From positions 124,001-188,000 of the forward strand of contig CAWGBJ010000015.1 in assembly GCA_963820795.1 (NCBI GenBank): a DNA stretch of 64,000 nt, given 5' to 3'. The notes beneath the pieces are model-generated. The model searched no databases. It had not been told where the DNA came from and was given only the letters and a program-made list of their open reading frames with translations. Every line of letters begins with the position of its first letter. Within the stretch, counting starts at the first letter, position 1. Shown here piece by piece: positions 14,231 to 23,206 of this stretch. This stretch comes from Roseiarcus sp963820795. GTDB taxonomy: Bacteria; Pseudomonadota; Alphaproteobacteria; Rhizobiales; Beijerinckiaceae. Both the position numbers and the translations under genes were made by a program.

Positions 14231-16192
14231 ATGTCTCTTCTCGCCGATCGATCCCTCCCCGGCCACGCCAGCCGCGCGGCGCGCGATCACGCGCCTCGGG
14301 GCGGGATCGGTCCGCTCGCGCTCGGCGCACTCGGCGTCGTCTATGGCAACATCGGCACGTCGCCGCTCTACGCTATGGACCAGATCTTCCGCGCCGCCCC
14401 GGCGCAGGGGCCTGAGGACGCGCTCGGCGCGGTCTCCCTCGTCATCTGGACGCTGACCGTCATCGTTGCGATCAAATATGCGATCTTCGTTCTGCGCGCG
14501 CGAAACGACGGCGAGGGCGGCGTCTTTGCGCTCTACGGACTCCTGCACGATCGCGCCGATCGCCGGGTGCGCCTGCTGCTGTGGGCTCTGATAGCAGGCG
14601 CCGGGCTCCTCATCGGCGACGGCATGATCTCGCCGGCGATCAGCGTCTTGTCGGCGGTCGAGGGCCTCGACGTCGCCGCGCCGGGCTTCGCCGACGCGGT
14701 TGTACCGATCACCCTCGGCTTGCTCGTCGCCCTCTTCGCCATCCAGTTCAAAGGGGCCTTGCGGGTTGGTTTCGTGTTCGGGCCGATCGCGCTCATGTGG
14801 TTCGCAGCGATCGCAGCGCTCGGGGCTGCGGAAATCCTTGTCCATCCGCAAATCCTCGCGGCCTTCAATCCGCTCTGGGGCTTCGCCTTCCTCGGACGCG
14901 CGCATTTTTTCGAGGCGCTCCTCATTCTCGGGGCGCTGATGCTGGTCGTCGCCGGCGGCGAAGCCATATATGCCGACGTCGGCCATTTCGGCGCCCTGCC
15001 GATCCGGCTCTCCTGGTTCGCGATCGTCTATCCTGCGCTTCTCATCAACTATCTCGGCCAGGGCGCCTATGTGATGGGCGGCGCGCGCGCCGTGGACGAC
15101 AAGCTCTTCTATGCGCTCGCGCCTCCATGGCTCCTGATGCCGCTCATCGTGCTCGCAACCGCCGCGACGGTAATCGCCTCACAGGCCCTGATTTCCGGCG
15201 TCTTCTCGCTCGTATCGCAGGCGATCCGCCTTGGCCTCTTCCCGCGGCTCGACATCGAGCACACCCATCATGCGCACGAGGGCCAGGTCTACATTCCGGT
15301 CGTCAACTGGACGCTGCTGATCGGCTGCGCAGCGCTCGTGCTGATGTTCGGCTCGAGCGCGGCGCTGGCGGCGGCCTACGGGCTTGCCGTCTCCGGCGTC
15401 ATGGTGATCACTTCGGCCGCGATGATTGCGGTGGCGCGGCGCCAATGGCGATGGAGCCGGGCGATCACGGCGATCGTCTGGGGGCCGCTCACGGCGCTCA
15501 ACGCGTCCTTTCTCCTGGCCAGCCTGCTCAAACTGTTCGAGGGCGGCTATGTACCGGTCGCGATCGGGACCGCGGCCTTCGCCGCCATGGCGACCTGGCG
15601 CTGGGGCCGCAAGGCGACCTACGCCGCCCACAACGCCAAGGCGACGATGACGATGGGCGAGGTCGTCGCGCTGCATCGGTCGAGCCGTCATTATCTCGAG
15701 CGCAACGCGCTCATCATGTCGCCGCGGCCACTCAGGGCGCTCGGCGACCGCGCGCCCTCGCTGATCCGCCTCCTCGCCGAGCGCACCGGCGTCTTGCCGC
15801 GCAATCTCGTGTTCGTCGAAGTTGCACACAAGAAGACGCCCTATATCCACGGCAGCCGCTATCGGGTCACCATGTTCGACCGCGAGGAGGGCCGCGGAGG
15901 CGTCATTGGCGTCGAGCTTTCGTTCGGCTTCCTGGAGGAGCCCGATGTCGAGCGCGCTCTCGAGGATCTCGCGCGGCACAAGGAAATCGATCTGCCGAGC
16001 GACCCGCATCAGTGGATCGTGCATGTGATGCAGGAAAACCTCCTGCCGCCCCGCCGAAGCAATCTTTTCAAGCGCCTGCGGCTGAGCCTGTTCCTCTTCC
16101 TGCGCCAGGTCTCGCGCCCGGCCTATTCCTACTATGGTCTCGGAGACGAGGTGCAGCTGACGGTCGAGATCATCCCGGTGAGGCTGAGGTGA
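14231..16192 (+). CDS. kup: Kup-type low-affinity potassium uptake protein
   Basis: A 653-residue potassium:proton symporter of the Kup/HAK/KT family. The signature LGVVYGNIGTSPLYAM appears at residues 35-50, then KYAIFVLRARNDGEGGVFALYGL and about twelve membrane helices, and a cytoplasmic tail from about residue 490 (GVLPRNLVFVEVAHKKTPY, YYGLGDEVQLTVEIIPVRLR). Length agrees with rhizobial Kup proteins. ATG 14231 starts the conserved region; the frame is open further upstream but without homologous sequence. The stop overlaps the GTG start of the next gene. Confidence 0.95.
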   Translation: MSLLADRSLPGHASRAARDHAPRGGIGPLALGALGVVYGNIGTSPLYAMDQIFRAAPAQGPEDALGAVSLVIWTLTVIVAIKYAIFVLRARNDGEGGVFALYGLLHDRADRRVRLLLWALIAGAGLLIGDGMISPAISVLSAVEGLDVAAPGFADAVVPITLGLLVALFAIQFKGALRVGFVFGPIALMWFAAIAALGAAEILVHPQILAAFNPLWGFAFLGRAHFFEALLILGALMLVVAGGEAIYADVGHFGALPIRLSWFAIVYPALLINYLGQGAYVMGGARAVDDKLFYALAPPWLLMPLIVLATAATVIASQALISGVFSLVSQAIRLGLFPRLDIEHTHHAHEGQVYIPVVNWTLLIGCAALVLMFGSSAALAAAYGLAVSGVMVITSAAMIAVARRQWRWSRAITAIVWGPLTALNASFLLASLLKLFEGGYVPVAIGTAAFAAMATWRWGRKATYAAHNAKATMTMGEVVALHRSSRHYLERNALIMSPRPLRALGDRAPSLIRLLAERTGVLPRNLVFVEVAHKKTPYIHGSRYRVTMFDREEGRGGVIGVELSFGFLEEPDVERALEDLARHKEIDLPSDPHQWIVHVMQENLLPPRRSNLFKRLRLSLFLFLRQVSRPAYSYYGLGDEVQLTVEIIPVRLR

Positions 16193-17007
16193 GGCGAGCA
16201 TCGAACGTATCTGCCGCCGATGTCGGCAGATGGCTTGACCACAGCGACATGTCCAATCCCGGCCCGCATGCAGCGCTCCTCAACGATCTTCCCGCCGACG
16301 TCGGCGCTCTCGTCGGCGTCATCCAGGGCCTGTTGATCCACGCGGACTGGCTCGACGACTATCTGCTCGACAAGCAGCGGGCTGCCGCCCATTCACGGGA
16401 AACGCTCTCCATTGCCGAACGACTCGGCCAGATTCTCGAAATCGACCCTTCTCCGCTGCGTGCGCCGCGCCCACCTGGAAGTCGATCCATCGGCACGTGC
16501 CGGGACTATTCGTTGATGCTGTGTTCGTTTCTGCGCAGCCGCGGCGTTCCCGCCCGGCTCAGATGCGGCTTTGCCTCCTACTTCGGCGACAATTGGGAGG
16601 ATCACTGGGTTTGCGAATACTGGGATCGCCCGGCGGGGACGTGGCGTCTCGCCGACGCGCAGCTTGACGAGAAGCTGCGGGAGAAACTTGAGATTCGGTT
16701 CGATCCCGCAAAGGTTCCCCGCCGTTCGTTCATGGCCGCCGGCGCAGCCTGGCGCGAATGCCGCGCGGGACGAGACGATCCCGATCGCTTCGGGCATGGC
16801 GTGGCCGCCGGCCTCTGGTTCGTGAAGGTCAATGTGCTCCGCGATCACCACGCTCTGAACAATCGGGAAACTTCTCCGTGGGATGGTTGGCGGGACGCGC
16901 CCATCGCCAGCCGGATAGTTTACGACAGTGAGAAGTCCTTCCTGGATCGCGTCGCCGCCGAGCCTGCGAGCGCGCTCGTAGACGTCGCTCCCGACTGGCC
17001 GAGGTGA
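16189..17007 (+). CDS. Transglutaminase-like domain protein
   Basis: A 272-residue protein of the bacterial transglutaminase-like group. The cysteine of the Cys-His-Asp triad lies in IGTCRDYSLMLCSFLRSRGV, the His in NWEDHWVCEYW and the Asp in RLADAQLDE. I start it at GTG 16189, which overlaps the kup stop (GTGA), because the homologous N-terminal block WLDHSDMSNPGPHAALLNDLP begins before the next ATG (16249). Such proteins probably act as thiol proteases or amidases; no specific substrate is known. Confidence 0.82.
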   Translation: MRRASNVSAADVGRWLDHSDMSNPGPHAALLNDLPADVGALVGVIQGLLIHADWLDDYLLDKQRAAAHSRETLSIAERLGQILEIDPSPLRAPRPPGSRSIGTCRDYSLMLCSFLRSRGVPARLRCGFASYFGDNWEDHWVCEYWDRPAGTWRLADAQLDEKLREKLEIRFDPAKVPRRSFMAAGAAWRECRAGRDDPDRFGHGVAAGLWFVKVNVLRDHHALNNRETSPWDGWRDAPIASRIVYDSEKSFLDRVAAEPASALVDVAPDWPR

Positions 17008-17480
17008 TGGCGATCAGCTGCTATTCCGTTTCGACTTGAACCGGACCGCCGTGATGTGCGGCAGCTGCCCGGAAGGGATTGTCGCCACCCTGGAGAAATC
17101 GTCAGTTCGGTAGACCTGGACCTCGTAGGGCCGCCCACCGTGACAGACGCGAATGGTCAATGTGAAGCGCCCTATGGTCGGTCTGTGCCCGCGTCCCATC
17201 TTCCGGATACACCGCGCCGAAAGTGACCAAAAGACCAGCAGCAAACACTTCCCTTAGCCATTGGCTCTTGCCGATAGCACGCCTCCTTGGTTTCTGATTG
17301 GTTCCCGGGTCCTGTTCCTTTCGTCGCAAAACGGCGGCGACCCCCGGTTGTGACATTGCTTGAGCCAGCGAGAAATTAGCGCTCACCACCCAAAGGCGAC
17401 GTCCGCGGTTTGCGCTTGCATTCGATGGTTCAGCTACGGACTGGCGCGCCCTGTGCCACGTTGGACCCTTCGGCTGTGAC
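17008..17480. other. Intergenic region, no secure gene
   Basis: About 470 bases. One minus-strand frame (17014-17244) encodes 76 residues ending YEVQVYRTDDFSRVATIPSG, with a hydrophobic stretch REVFAAGLLVTFGAVY in a neighbouring frame just upstream. These could be pieces of one small exported protein split by a frameshift, but there is no family match I recognise and no ribosome site. Confidence 0.35.
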
Positions 17481-18248
17481 CTATGCATGTCCGGCCGCAT
17501 CGAGGATCAACTGTGTGATCGCATCAGGCTGGGAAATTATCGATAGGTGACTTGCCTTTACTTCGATCGTCCGCGCGTCCATCCGCTTCGCCATGAACCG
17601 CTCGAGATCCGGATTGATCGTCCGGTCTTCGGTAGAGACCGCATAATAGCTCGGCTTCGACCGCCACGCCGCATGTGTCGTCTTGCCCTCAAGCAACTTG
17701 CGCTGGAATGGGCCTTGAACCGCGTAAAGCACCCGCGCCTTCACTGCCGGCAAGTCGCCCGCGAAATCGCGCAGAAAAGCCGCCTCGCTGAGTTGCCCCC
17801 AATCGCCCGACCAGATGATGCCCGCCGAGGCGGGCGGCGCTGGAAACTGCTTCGCCAGCTCAGTGTAGTCCTCGCCCGCATCGGGAGCCCGAGCCGCAAC
17901 ATAGACAAGGGCAGTCACCGTGGGATCGACGCCTGCCTCGGTGACGATCATGCCCGAAAAGGAATGCCCCACCAGCACCGTTGGACCATCCTGGAGCGCC
18001 AAAGCGCGCTGCGCCGCCGCTACGCTCTCCTCCAGCGTAGTCAGCGGGTTTTGCACGGCCGTCACGTTGATGCCCGCCGCCTGGAGCTTCGGGATGACTT
18101 CGGACCAGCATGAACCGTCAGCAAACAGCCCATGGACCAGGACCACATTGCGTACTTTGGGCGCAGGCTGCGCAGCAGCGGCGCGGTGAAATATTGGGCT
18201 CGCTGCGCTAGCGGCCGCGAAAAGACCCACGAAAGTACGACGATCCAT
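17481..18248 (-). CDS. Alpha/beta fold hydrolase with Tat-like leader
   Basis: A 255-residue esterase/hydrolase. The leader MDRRTFVGLFAAASAASPIF...AAAA has a DRRTFVG Tat-like motif, suggesting export. The hydrolase has VLVHGLFADGSCW (oxyanion region), the nucleophile GHSFSG, and a C-terminal KASHLSIISQP that supplies the catalytic His. It resembles the chloroperoxidase/EstC-like alpha/beta hydrolases common in soil bacteria. Start at ATG 18248 with AGGAGAA upstream. No operon partners. Confidence 0.9.
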   Translation of the reverse strand: MDRRTFVGLFAAASAASPIFHRAAAAQPAPKVRNVVLVHGLFADGSCWSEVIPKLQAAGINVTAVQNPLTTLEESVAAAQRALALQDGPTVLVGHSFSGMIVTEAGVDPTVTALVYVAARAPDAGEDYTELAKQFPAPPASAGIIWSGDWGQLSEAAFLRDFAGDLPAVKARVLYAVQGPFQRKLLEGKTTHAAWRSKPSYYAVSTEDRTINPDLERFMAKRMDARTIEVKASHLSIISQPDAITQLILDAAGHA

Positions 18249-19319
18249 CCGAGTTCTCCTGAGATCAACGCTGGAACGCCATCGCAACCGAGCGGCCACA
18301 ACCCTCGGGTGGGACATGCTGATTATGCCCAATGACGCCACTTTGGATGCAAAGCTTCCTCGGCGTCCATAGCGAATACGCCCACGTTTTGGGATTGCCG
18401 CCGAAGCAGACAGGAAAAAGCGCTTTTTCTCGGCCAGGAACGAGAACGAGGTGGACACGGGTTCGTCCTAGCGGGCGAGGACCCCTCGCGACACAGGCTC
18501 GCCAGGAAATCGGCGGGAGCCGTCGCGCGGCGCCTTCGATTTGGCCGGCATCAACGCCAGCCCCCCGCGTCTTGATTTTCTGCCATCAAGCATCTGGGGA
18601 GCCGGCATGAGAAAATGATTGAAACCCTGCGAACGGCCACGGCCGCCCGCCTCATGCCCGGCTCGCTTGTCCCGTAGCATGTTTCGTGCCGTTTCGGACA
18701 CCGGCCGCCGTTCCCAGCCTTTTCGGCAGCGCCGCGCCTGTCCCGGGGCAAAATCAGGGCGGCGCAGCAAGAACCGGGCTTTTTGGCGGTCGGCAATTGG
18801 ACTGGGACGACCAAAAGGACCGGGGCGATTGTGCGGCGGAAGCCAATCCTCTGATTGCTCCCTACCCCTACGTAAGCTCGTTGAGATGTCTCTTTGCCGC
18901 GAAAATGCGCATCGAGCGCCACGAAATGTGCGCCTTGCGGCGGACCCGGAAGAGTAAAGGGAGGGCGAGCCCCCTGTTGAAGGTTGTGTCGCCCCGCGGT
19001 GCGACGTGACGCCGCAAACCGTTCTCGCCGAGAGGCAGCAATCATGTCAAATGCAACCTTAATGGTTGTCAGGCGGGACACGGGCAGAATTGGGCGTGCG
19101 TCCTCGCGGACCACGCCGATGAGCCAAATGACGCCGCGCTGCCGCGGGCTTGGTCCGGTTCGCTGGCAATGCGACACCGCGAAGCGACCATTATTTACGT
19201 ATAGAGGACGGGACCTGCAATCCGTTAGTTGCGCGACTTGTGCGGACCCCCTCACATATGTCAGTTGTCGTCTAACACTAATGTGAGTCTATCAGCGATG
19301 GACGGCAGGAGAGGTTCCG
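18249..19319. other. Gene-poor region, about 1.1 kb
   Basis: I see no convincing gene, RNA or transposase in this stretch. Open frames on both strands are short, arginine-rich shadows. Composition falls toward the 3' end, where small low-complexity ORFs begin. Together with the next kilobase it forms a likely accessory or scar region ahead of tRNA-Leu. Confidence 0.5.
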
Positions 19320-19559
19320 ATGCCAAAGGTAGAATCTTTAGAGTCAATTGAGAAAAACCTGAGCGGTTGCAGGGATTTATCATCTTCAATCGGGGAAAAC
19401 ATCTTGGCATACATGATTGATATGGCAATCGGTGAGGCCCGGGAGCGCGCGGCTCGCGACCGCGAAGACTCGCAGGTTCATTGGGCGCACGTGTCTGCCC
19501 GTGTGGCGCCGACCGCGCAAGTCAAACGGTTCAGATCGGATAAAATTAAGGTTGGATAG
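19320..19559 (+). CDS. Small hypothetical protein
   Basis: A 79-residue soluble protein starting MPKVESLESIEKNLSGC with a predicted helical centre (NILAYMIDMAIGEARERAARDRED). It has a good ribosome site (AGGAGAGG about eight bases before the ATG) and lower GC than the neighbouring genes, suggesting transferred DNA. No family is recognised. It overlaps the 3' end of the convergent small gene by 14 bases. Confidence 0.55.
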   Translation: MPKVESLESIEKNLSGCRDLSSSIGENILAYMIDMAIGEARERAARDREDSQVHWAHVSARVAPTAQVKRFRSDKIKVG

Positions 19560-19761
19560 AGGTCTGGCTATACGACAGTTGAAAGGCTTTCGACAATTTC
19601 TCGACTAGAGCGACGATTTCGTCGCGAACGGCGGAGTTTTTGATCCCAAGGAATGCCCGAACCAGGCGAGCGCCCTCCTCTGGACTCGGTCTGTCAAAAT
19701 CGGATTCGTTAGGTTCCGTGAAGTCCGCCAGAGTGTCAGCTTGAGTAGCCCTCTTTGCCAT
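19546..19761 (-). CDS. Small protein resembling the C-terminal tail of HTH regulators
   Basis: A 71-residue protein with TLADFTEPNESDFDRP followed by EEGARLVRAFLGIKNSAVRDEIVALVEKLSKA. The second part looks like the C-terminal segment that follows a helix-turn-helix in XRE-type regulators of rhizobia (ALVRAFLRI...AIVxLVExLA), but no HTH is present here. It may be a real small protein or the residue of a truncated regulator. GGGGAT lies upstream of the ATG at 19761. Confidence 0.5.
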   Translation of the reverse strand: MAKRATQADTLADFTEPNESDFDRPSPEEGARLVRAFLGIKNSAVRDEIVALVEKLSKAFQLSYSQTSIQP

Positions 19762-19773
19762 TGTGATCCCCGT

Positions 19774-20037
19774 TTACGGCCAGACTTGACCAGGATATCC
19801 GCCCCCGGAGCGGAATGAGATATCGTCCGCAATATAGTCGGTGCACAATCTTTGTGATCGGATTAAGACCAGCCAGTCGGATCGTTGAGCCGAGGCTTCG
19901 TTCAACGCTGGAGCCGCATAAAGCAAGCCCGCGTACCTCAACAGAAGCATCTGCGAAGTGGGCAATTCGCGAACCTCGCCTGCGCTCGTCAGACCGCGTT
20001 GATAGATTGTTTCAATATGAACCATCCATAAGGACAC
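19774..20037 (-). CDS. Hypothetical protein, doubtful
   Basis: An 87-residue open frame (MSLWMVHIETIYQRGL...) just upstream of the preceding small gene. Its composition is less arginine-rich than the usual shadow frames, and the segment RELPTSQMLLLRYAGLLYAAP is plausible protein. No family or ribosome site supports it, so it is listed only as possible. Confidence 0.25.
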   Translation of the reverse strand: MSLWMVHIETIYQRGLTSAGEVRELPTSQMLLLRYAGLLYAAPALNEASAQRSDWLVLIRSQRLCTDYIADDISFRSGGGYPGQVWP

Positions 20038-20331
20038 AGCGGCGAATGGGAGTCAATGTCGACACCGGTCGCGCTCTGCCCCATTGAGACCTTTTTTGTT
20101 GGACCGGCTTCGGTCCCGCTCGCCCGCTGGGCCCTAATTGATCGAAATTACGATCAAGAAACGATCGCCAATGAAGGGCTCCGCCGAGGCGTGCAGCGGA
20201 GGCGATGCTGAGTGCCGGGCAAAACAAGCCTTTCGCGCGCATTTGGCCGGACGTGGAGGGGCGTGTCCGCGCCGACCGAAACCGGAAAGAGCCGCGCGAA
20301 CCTCGCGCCGAATTTTTTCAGGATTCCAGAA

Positions 20332-20416
20332 TGGTGCCCCTAGCCGGAATCGAACCAGCACTCCTTGCGGAATCCGATTTTGAGTCGGACGCGTCTACCA
20401 GTTCCGCCATAGGGGC
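20332..20416 (-). tRNA. tRNA-Leu (CAA)
   Basis: On the minus strand the molecule begins GCCCCTATGG and ends GGGGCACCA, with CCA encoded. The anticodon arm is TCCGA-CTCAAAA-TCGGA, giving anticodon CAA (codon UUG). The T arm contains GGTTCGATTCC and the long variable arm is that of a class II tRNA. Its 3' end faces the gene-poor region at 18.2-20.3 kb. Confidence 0.95.
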
Positions 20417-20604
20417 CCGCGCGAGCGGAACCGGGATATAGACTGCCGGCGGCTCTAGGGTCAACGGCGTGCGGTAGGGCGGGCGAGGCGCTGTTTCCGC
20501 CGCCAACGTCAGGGAACGCGCCCCCTAGCCCTTGAGCTGGCCCTGCCGTGGACGGCGTGGCGCGGAACGCGTAAACGTGCCCCGCCGATAGTTTGGAGCT
20601 CCTG

Positions 20605-21186
20605 GTGGCCGGTTCGCTCTACGCCCGCATGCACGCGCTCGCCGAAAGCCCGCAGGCGGAGGCGGCGCTGGCGGCGGTCGCTTTCGCCGAGAGTTCGTTC
20701 TTTCCTGTGCCGCCGGACGTCCTGCTCGCCCCGATGGCGCTCGCGGACCCGCCGCGCGCCTACCGCTTCGCGCTGATCGCGACCGTCGCCTCGGTCCTCG
20801 GCGGGATGCTCGGCTACGCCATCGGCGCGCTGCTCTACGACACGGTCGGGCAATGGCTGATCCACGCCTATGGCTACGGCGCGAAGATGGAGGCGCTGAA
20901 GGCGACCTACGCTGAATGGGGCTGGCTGGTCATACTGGTCAAGGGAGTGACCCCGATCCCCTATAAGCTGGTGACGATCACGAGCGGCCTCCTCGGCTAT
21001 AATTTCCCGCTCTTCGTCGCCCTCTCGGCGCTGACCCGGGGCGTGCGCTTCTTCCTGGTGGCGGGCGCGCTGAACTGGCTCGGCGAGCCGTTCCGCAAGG
21101 CGATGGAACGAAACTTCGCCGTGGTGCTCGGAGGCTTTGTCGCGCTCGTCGTCGCGGGCTTCGTCATCGCGGTCAAGGTTTTCTAG
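20605..21186 (+). CDS. YqaA/DedA-family membrane protein
   Basis: A 193-residue inner-membrane protein with the SNARE-associated/DedA signature: FAESSFFPVPPDVLLAPMALADP near the N-terminus, GGMLGYAIGALLYDTVG, and VKGVTPIPYKLVTITSGLLGYN, the re-entrant proline loop. DedA-like proteins are implicated in lipid carrier or phospholipid flipping and membrane potential. GTG 20605 follows TTTGGAG; a TTG at 20593 is in frame. The stop is followed immediately by the dsbB start, so the two form an operon. Confidence 0.88.
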   Translation: MAGSLYARMHALAESPQAEAALAAVAFAESSFFPVPPDVLLAPMALADPPRAYRFALIATVASVLGGMLGYAIGALLYDTVGQWLIHAYGYGAKMEALKATYAEWGWLVILVKGVTPIPYKLVTITSGLLGYNFPLFVALSALTRGVRFFLVAGALNWLGEPFRKAMERNFAVVLGGFVALVVAGFVIAVKVF

Positions 21187-21747
21187 ATGGCTGTCTTCGA
21201 TTGGCTGCTGCCGCCGACGCAAGCCGGGCGCGCGCTCGTCATTCTCGTCGCGGCGCTGGCGATCCTGGCCGCCGTCTGGGTCCTGCAGAGCCTCGGCTAC
21301 GCGCCCTGCGAATTGTGTCTGACCGAGCGCTACGCCTTCTACGCCAACGCCCCGCTGGCGGCGCTGACGGCCTGGCTGGCGAGCCGGCCGTCGTCGCATG
21401 CGGCGGCGCGCGCCCTCTTCGTCCTGATCGCGCTGATCTTTCTCGCCAATGTCGGCCTCTCCGTCTACCACGTCGGCGTCGAGCAGCGCTGGTGGCCGGG
21501 TCCGACCGCCTGCACTGGCGCACTGAACGCGCCCGTGCACGTCAACGACCTTTTGAAGCAGTTGAACGCCGCCCGCGTCGTCAGGTGCGACGAGGTGCAG
21601 TTGCGCGTGCTCGGCCTGTCGCTCGCCGGTTGGGACGCCGTCGCCTGCGCGGCGTTGGCGCTCTATGCGGGGCTCGCGGCGCGGCTCGTTCCACAGCCGG
21701 CGGGCCTCGATGCGACGCCGCGAGCCGTATCGGCGGCGCGGCGATGA
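21187..21747 (+). CDS. dsbB: Disulfide bond formation protein, DsbB-like
   Basis: A 186-residue four-helix membrane protein. The first redox pair is in GYAPCELCLTERYAFY (CxxC, at about residues 40-43), the second pair is in PTACTGAL and VVRCDEVQ, separated by the periplasmic loop. DsbB reoxidises DsbA by passing electrons to quinone. It starts directly after the YqaA stop codon. The DsbA-like protein at 2.8 kb is a possible partner. Confidence 0.88.
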   Translation: MAVFDWLLPPTQAGRALVILVAALAILAAVWVLQSLGYAPCELCLTERYAFYANAPLAALTAWLASRPSSHAAARALFVLIALIFLANVGLSVYHVGVEQRWWPGPTACTGALNAPVHVNDLLKQLNAARVVRCDEVQLRVLGLSLAGWDAVACAALALYAGLAARLVPQPAGLDATPRAVSAARR

Positions 21748-21854
21748 ACCCTGTCGTTCCGGGCGCTTCCTTCTGACGGCGGGGCATCAAAATGTTTATG
21801 TCATTTCCGGCTACTCCCGCTTCTTCCAATTCGTGAAGAGGCGGTGGCCGCGAG

Positions 21855-22250
21855 CTACAGTTCTCGGAGCGCCGCCTCGAGGATGGCCACATCCTGCTCA
21901 ACGGTTCCGCCGCTGACACCGACGCCGGCAACCGCCTCACTCTCGCTGTTGAGCGGCGCCCCGCCCCCCATTGCACAGTACCTGCCTTGAGACACTGTCA
22001 TCAGCGGGAAGAGCGCCTGCCCAGGCTGCACCAACGGAAGAAGGTCGGCCGTTCGCATTCGCACGAGTGCGGACGTATATGCCTTGCGCTCGGAGAGCTC
22101 GATCGAGAAGACCGGCGCTCCGCTCATCCGGTGCTTGAGGACGACGTTGCCGTGAATGTCGATCACGCAAACGGCGACCGGCGTTTTGGCGCGTAACGCT
22201 TCCGCCTCGACCCGGTCTGCGACTTTCTTCGCGAAGGCGAGCAAGTCCAT
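21855..22250 (-). CDS. GlcG/HbpS-family haem-binding protein
   Basis: A 131-residue protein of the GlcG/HbpS (DUF336) family: VAVCVIDIHGNVVLKHRMSGAPVFSIELSERKAYTSAL, then VSQGRYCAMGGGAPL and GVGVSGGTVEQDVAILEAAL. HbpS of Streptomyces binds haem; most relatives have no proven role and sit beside metabolic genes. It follows an enoyl-CoA hydratase-like gene on the same strand at 74 bases. A second, broken copy of this family lies in the ATP synthase operon. Confidence 0.9.
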   Translation of the reverse strand: MDLLAFAKKVADRVEAEALRAKTPVAVCVIDIHGNVVLKHRMSGAPVFSIELSERKAYTSALVRMRTADLLPLVQPGQALFPLMTVSQGRYCAMGGGAPLNSESEAVAGVGVSGGTVEQDVAILEAALREL

Positions 22251-22324
22251 GATTGGCGTCCTTTCTTAAGGAATGGAGCGCGGAGAGCGAGACTTGGACT
22301 TGCCTCGCTCCGGCTCGCGAGAAC

Positions 22325-23164
22325 TCAGCGACCGAGTCGCCCGACGTAGGACCCCAAGTGATCTTCTGCGTCTCCGGGCTTATGAAATCCCTCATCAAAC
22401 AACGCCTTGATTCGGCCCTGTGCAGCTGGCCGACCGATCGAAGCCATGCAGGCGTCCCACCCGGCCGCGATTTCGACGTCCGGCGGCAAGCTGGCGGCGT
22501 TGACAAGGCGCTTCGTGTTCGCAATCGCCCACTTGTCGAATGATGCGATGCGGGTCGCCATCGCATCGACAAACCCGTCGAGCTCGGCGTCCGGCAGCGA
22601 TCTGTTCACGTAGCCATAGGCCTGAGCCAGGTCGCCCCCGATGTCGTCGGACCCGAGGAGCACTTCCAGGGCGCGTCCCCGGCCAATCAACCGAGGCAGG
22701 CGCGCCATGGGTCCGCCGCCAGCAACCAAGCCGACGCCCACTTCCCACTGCGATAGAACCGCCTTTTCCCGGCTCGCGAAACTCATGTCGCAGGCCAGGG
22801 CGATCTCGCTTCCGTTCCCTGTCGCGCGACCACGGATCAACGCGATCGTCACGACAGGCGCGCGCGTCAGGCGCACGAGTATGTCCGGCCACGCCTCGAG
22901 CCCCGTGGGTCCTTGAGGTATGCGGGTCAGATCCTCGAGCTTGGCGAGGAAATCGCTATGGTTCAGGAAAAAACCTTCGACAGCGCTGTCGAAGACCACA
23001 ACCCTTAGCTCTTCGTCGGTCTCGATGGCCGTCATGATCTCCCGCAACTCCAGAACGAATTCCGGGCCCATCAAATTGAGCGGCGGGTTGTCGAACGTGA
23101 TCCGCCAATAGCCGGGTGACGACCGGGTGAGCCGGATCTGCGCCGTCTTCGTTGTCGCGTTCAC
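22325..23164 (-). CDS. Enoyl-CoA hydratase/isomerase family protein
   Basis: A 279-residue crotonase-fold protein: NPPLNLMGPEFVLEL, then IALIRGRATGNGSEIALACDMSFAS (the oxyanion-hole region, here GNGSE rather than the common GGGxEL), EKAVLSQWEVGVGLVAGGGPMARLPRLIGRGRALEVLLG and a helical C-terminus. Start chosen at GTG 23164 because AGGAGG lies five to ten bases upstream. It is downstream of threonine dehydratase and upstream of a GlcG-like gene. A hydratase on an acyl-CoA is likely but the changed oxyanion loop leaves substrate and activity open. Confidence 0.85.
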   Translation of the reverse strand: MNATTKTAQIRLTRSSPGYWRITFDNPPLNLMGPEFVLELREIMTAIETDEELRVVVFDSAVEGFFLNHSDFLAKLEDLTRIPQGPTGLEAWPDILVRLTRAPVVTIALIRGRATGNGSEIALACDMSFASREKAVLSQWEVGVGLVAGGGPMARLPRLIGRGRALEVLLGSDDIGGDLAQAYGYVNRSLPDAELDGFVDAMATRIASFDKWAIANTKRLVNAASLPPDVEIAAGWDACMASIGRPAAQGRIKALFDEGFHKPGDAEDHLGSYVGRLGR

Positions 23165-23206
23165 AGGAGCCTCCTGAGGCAACCACATCGGAATAGCCGA
23201 CCCCAA

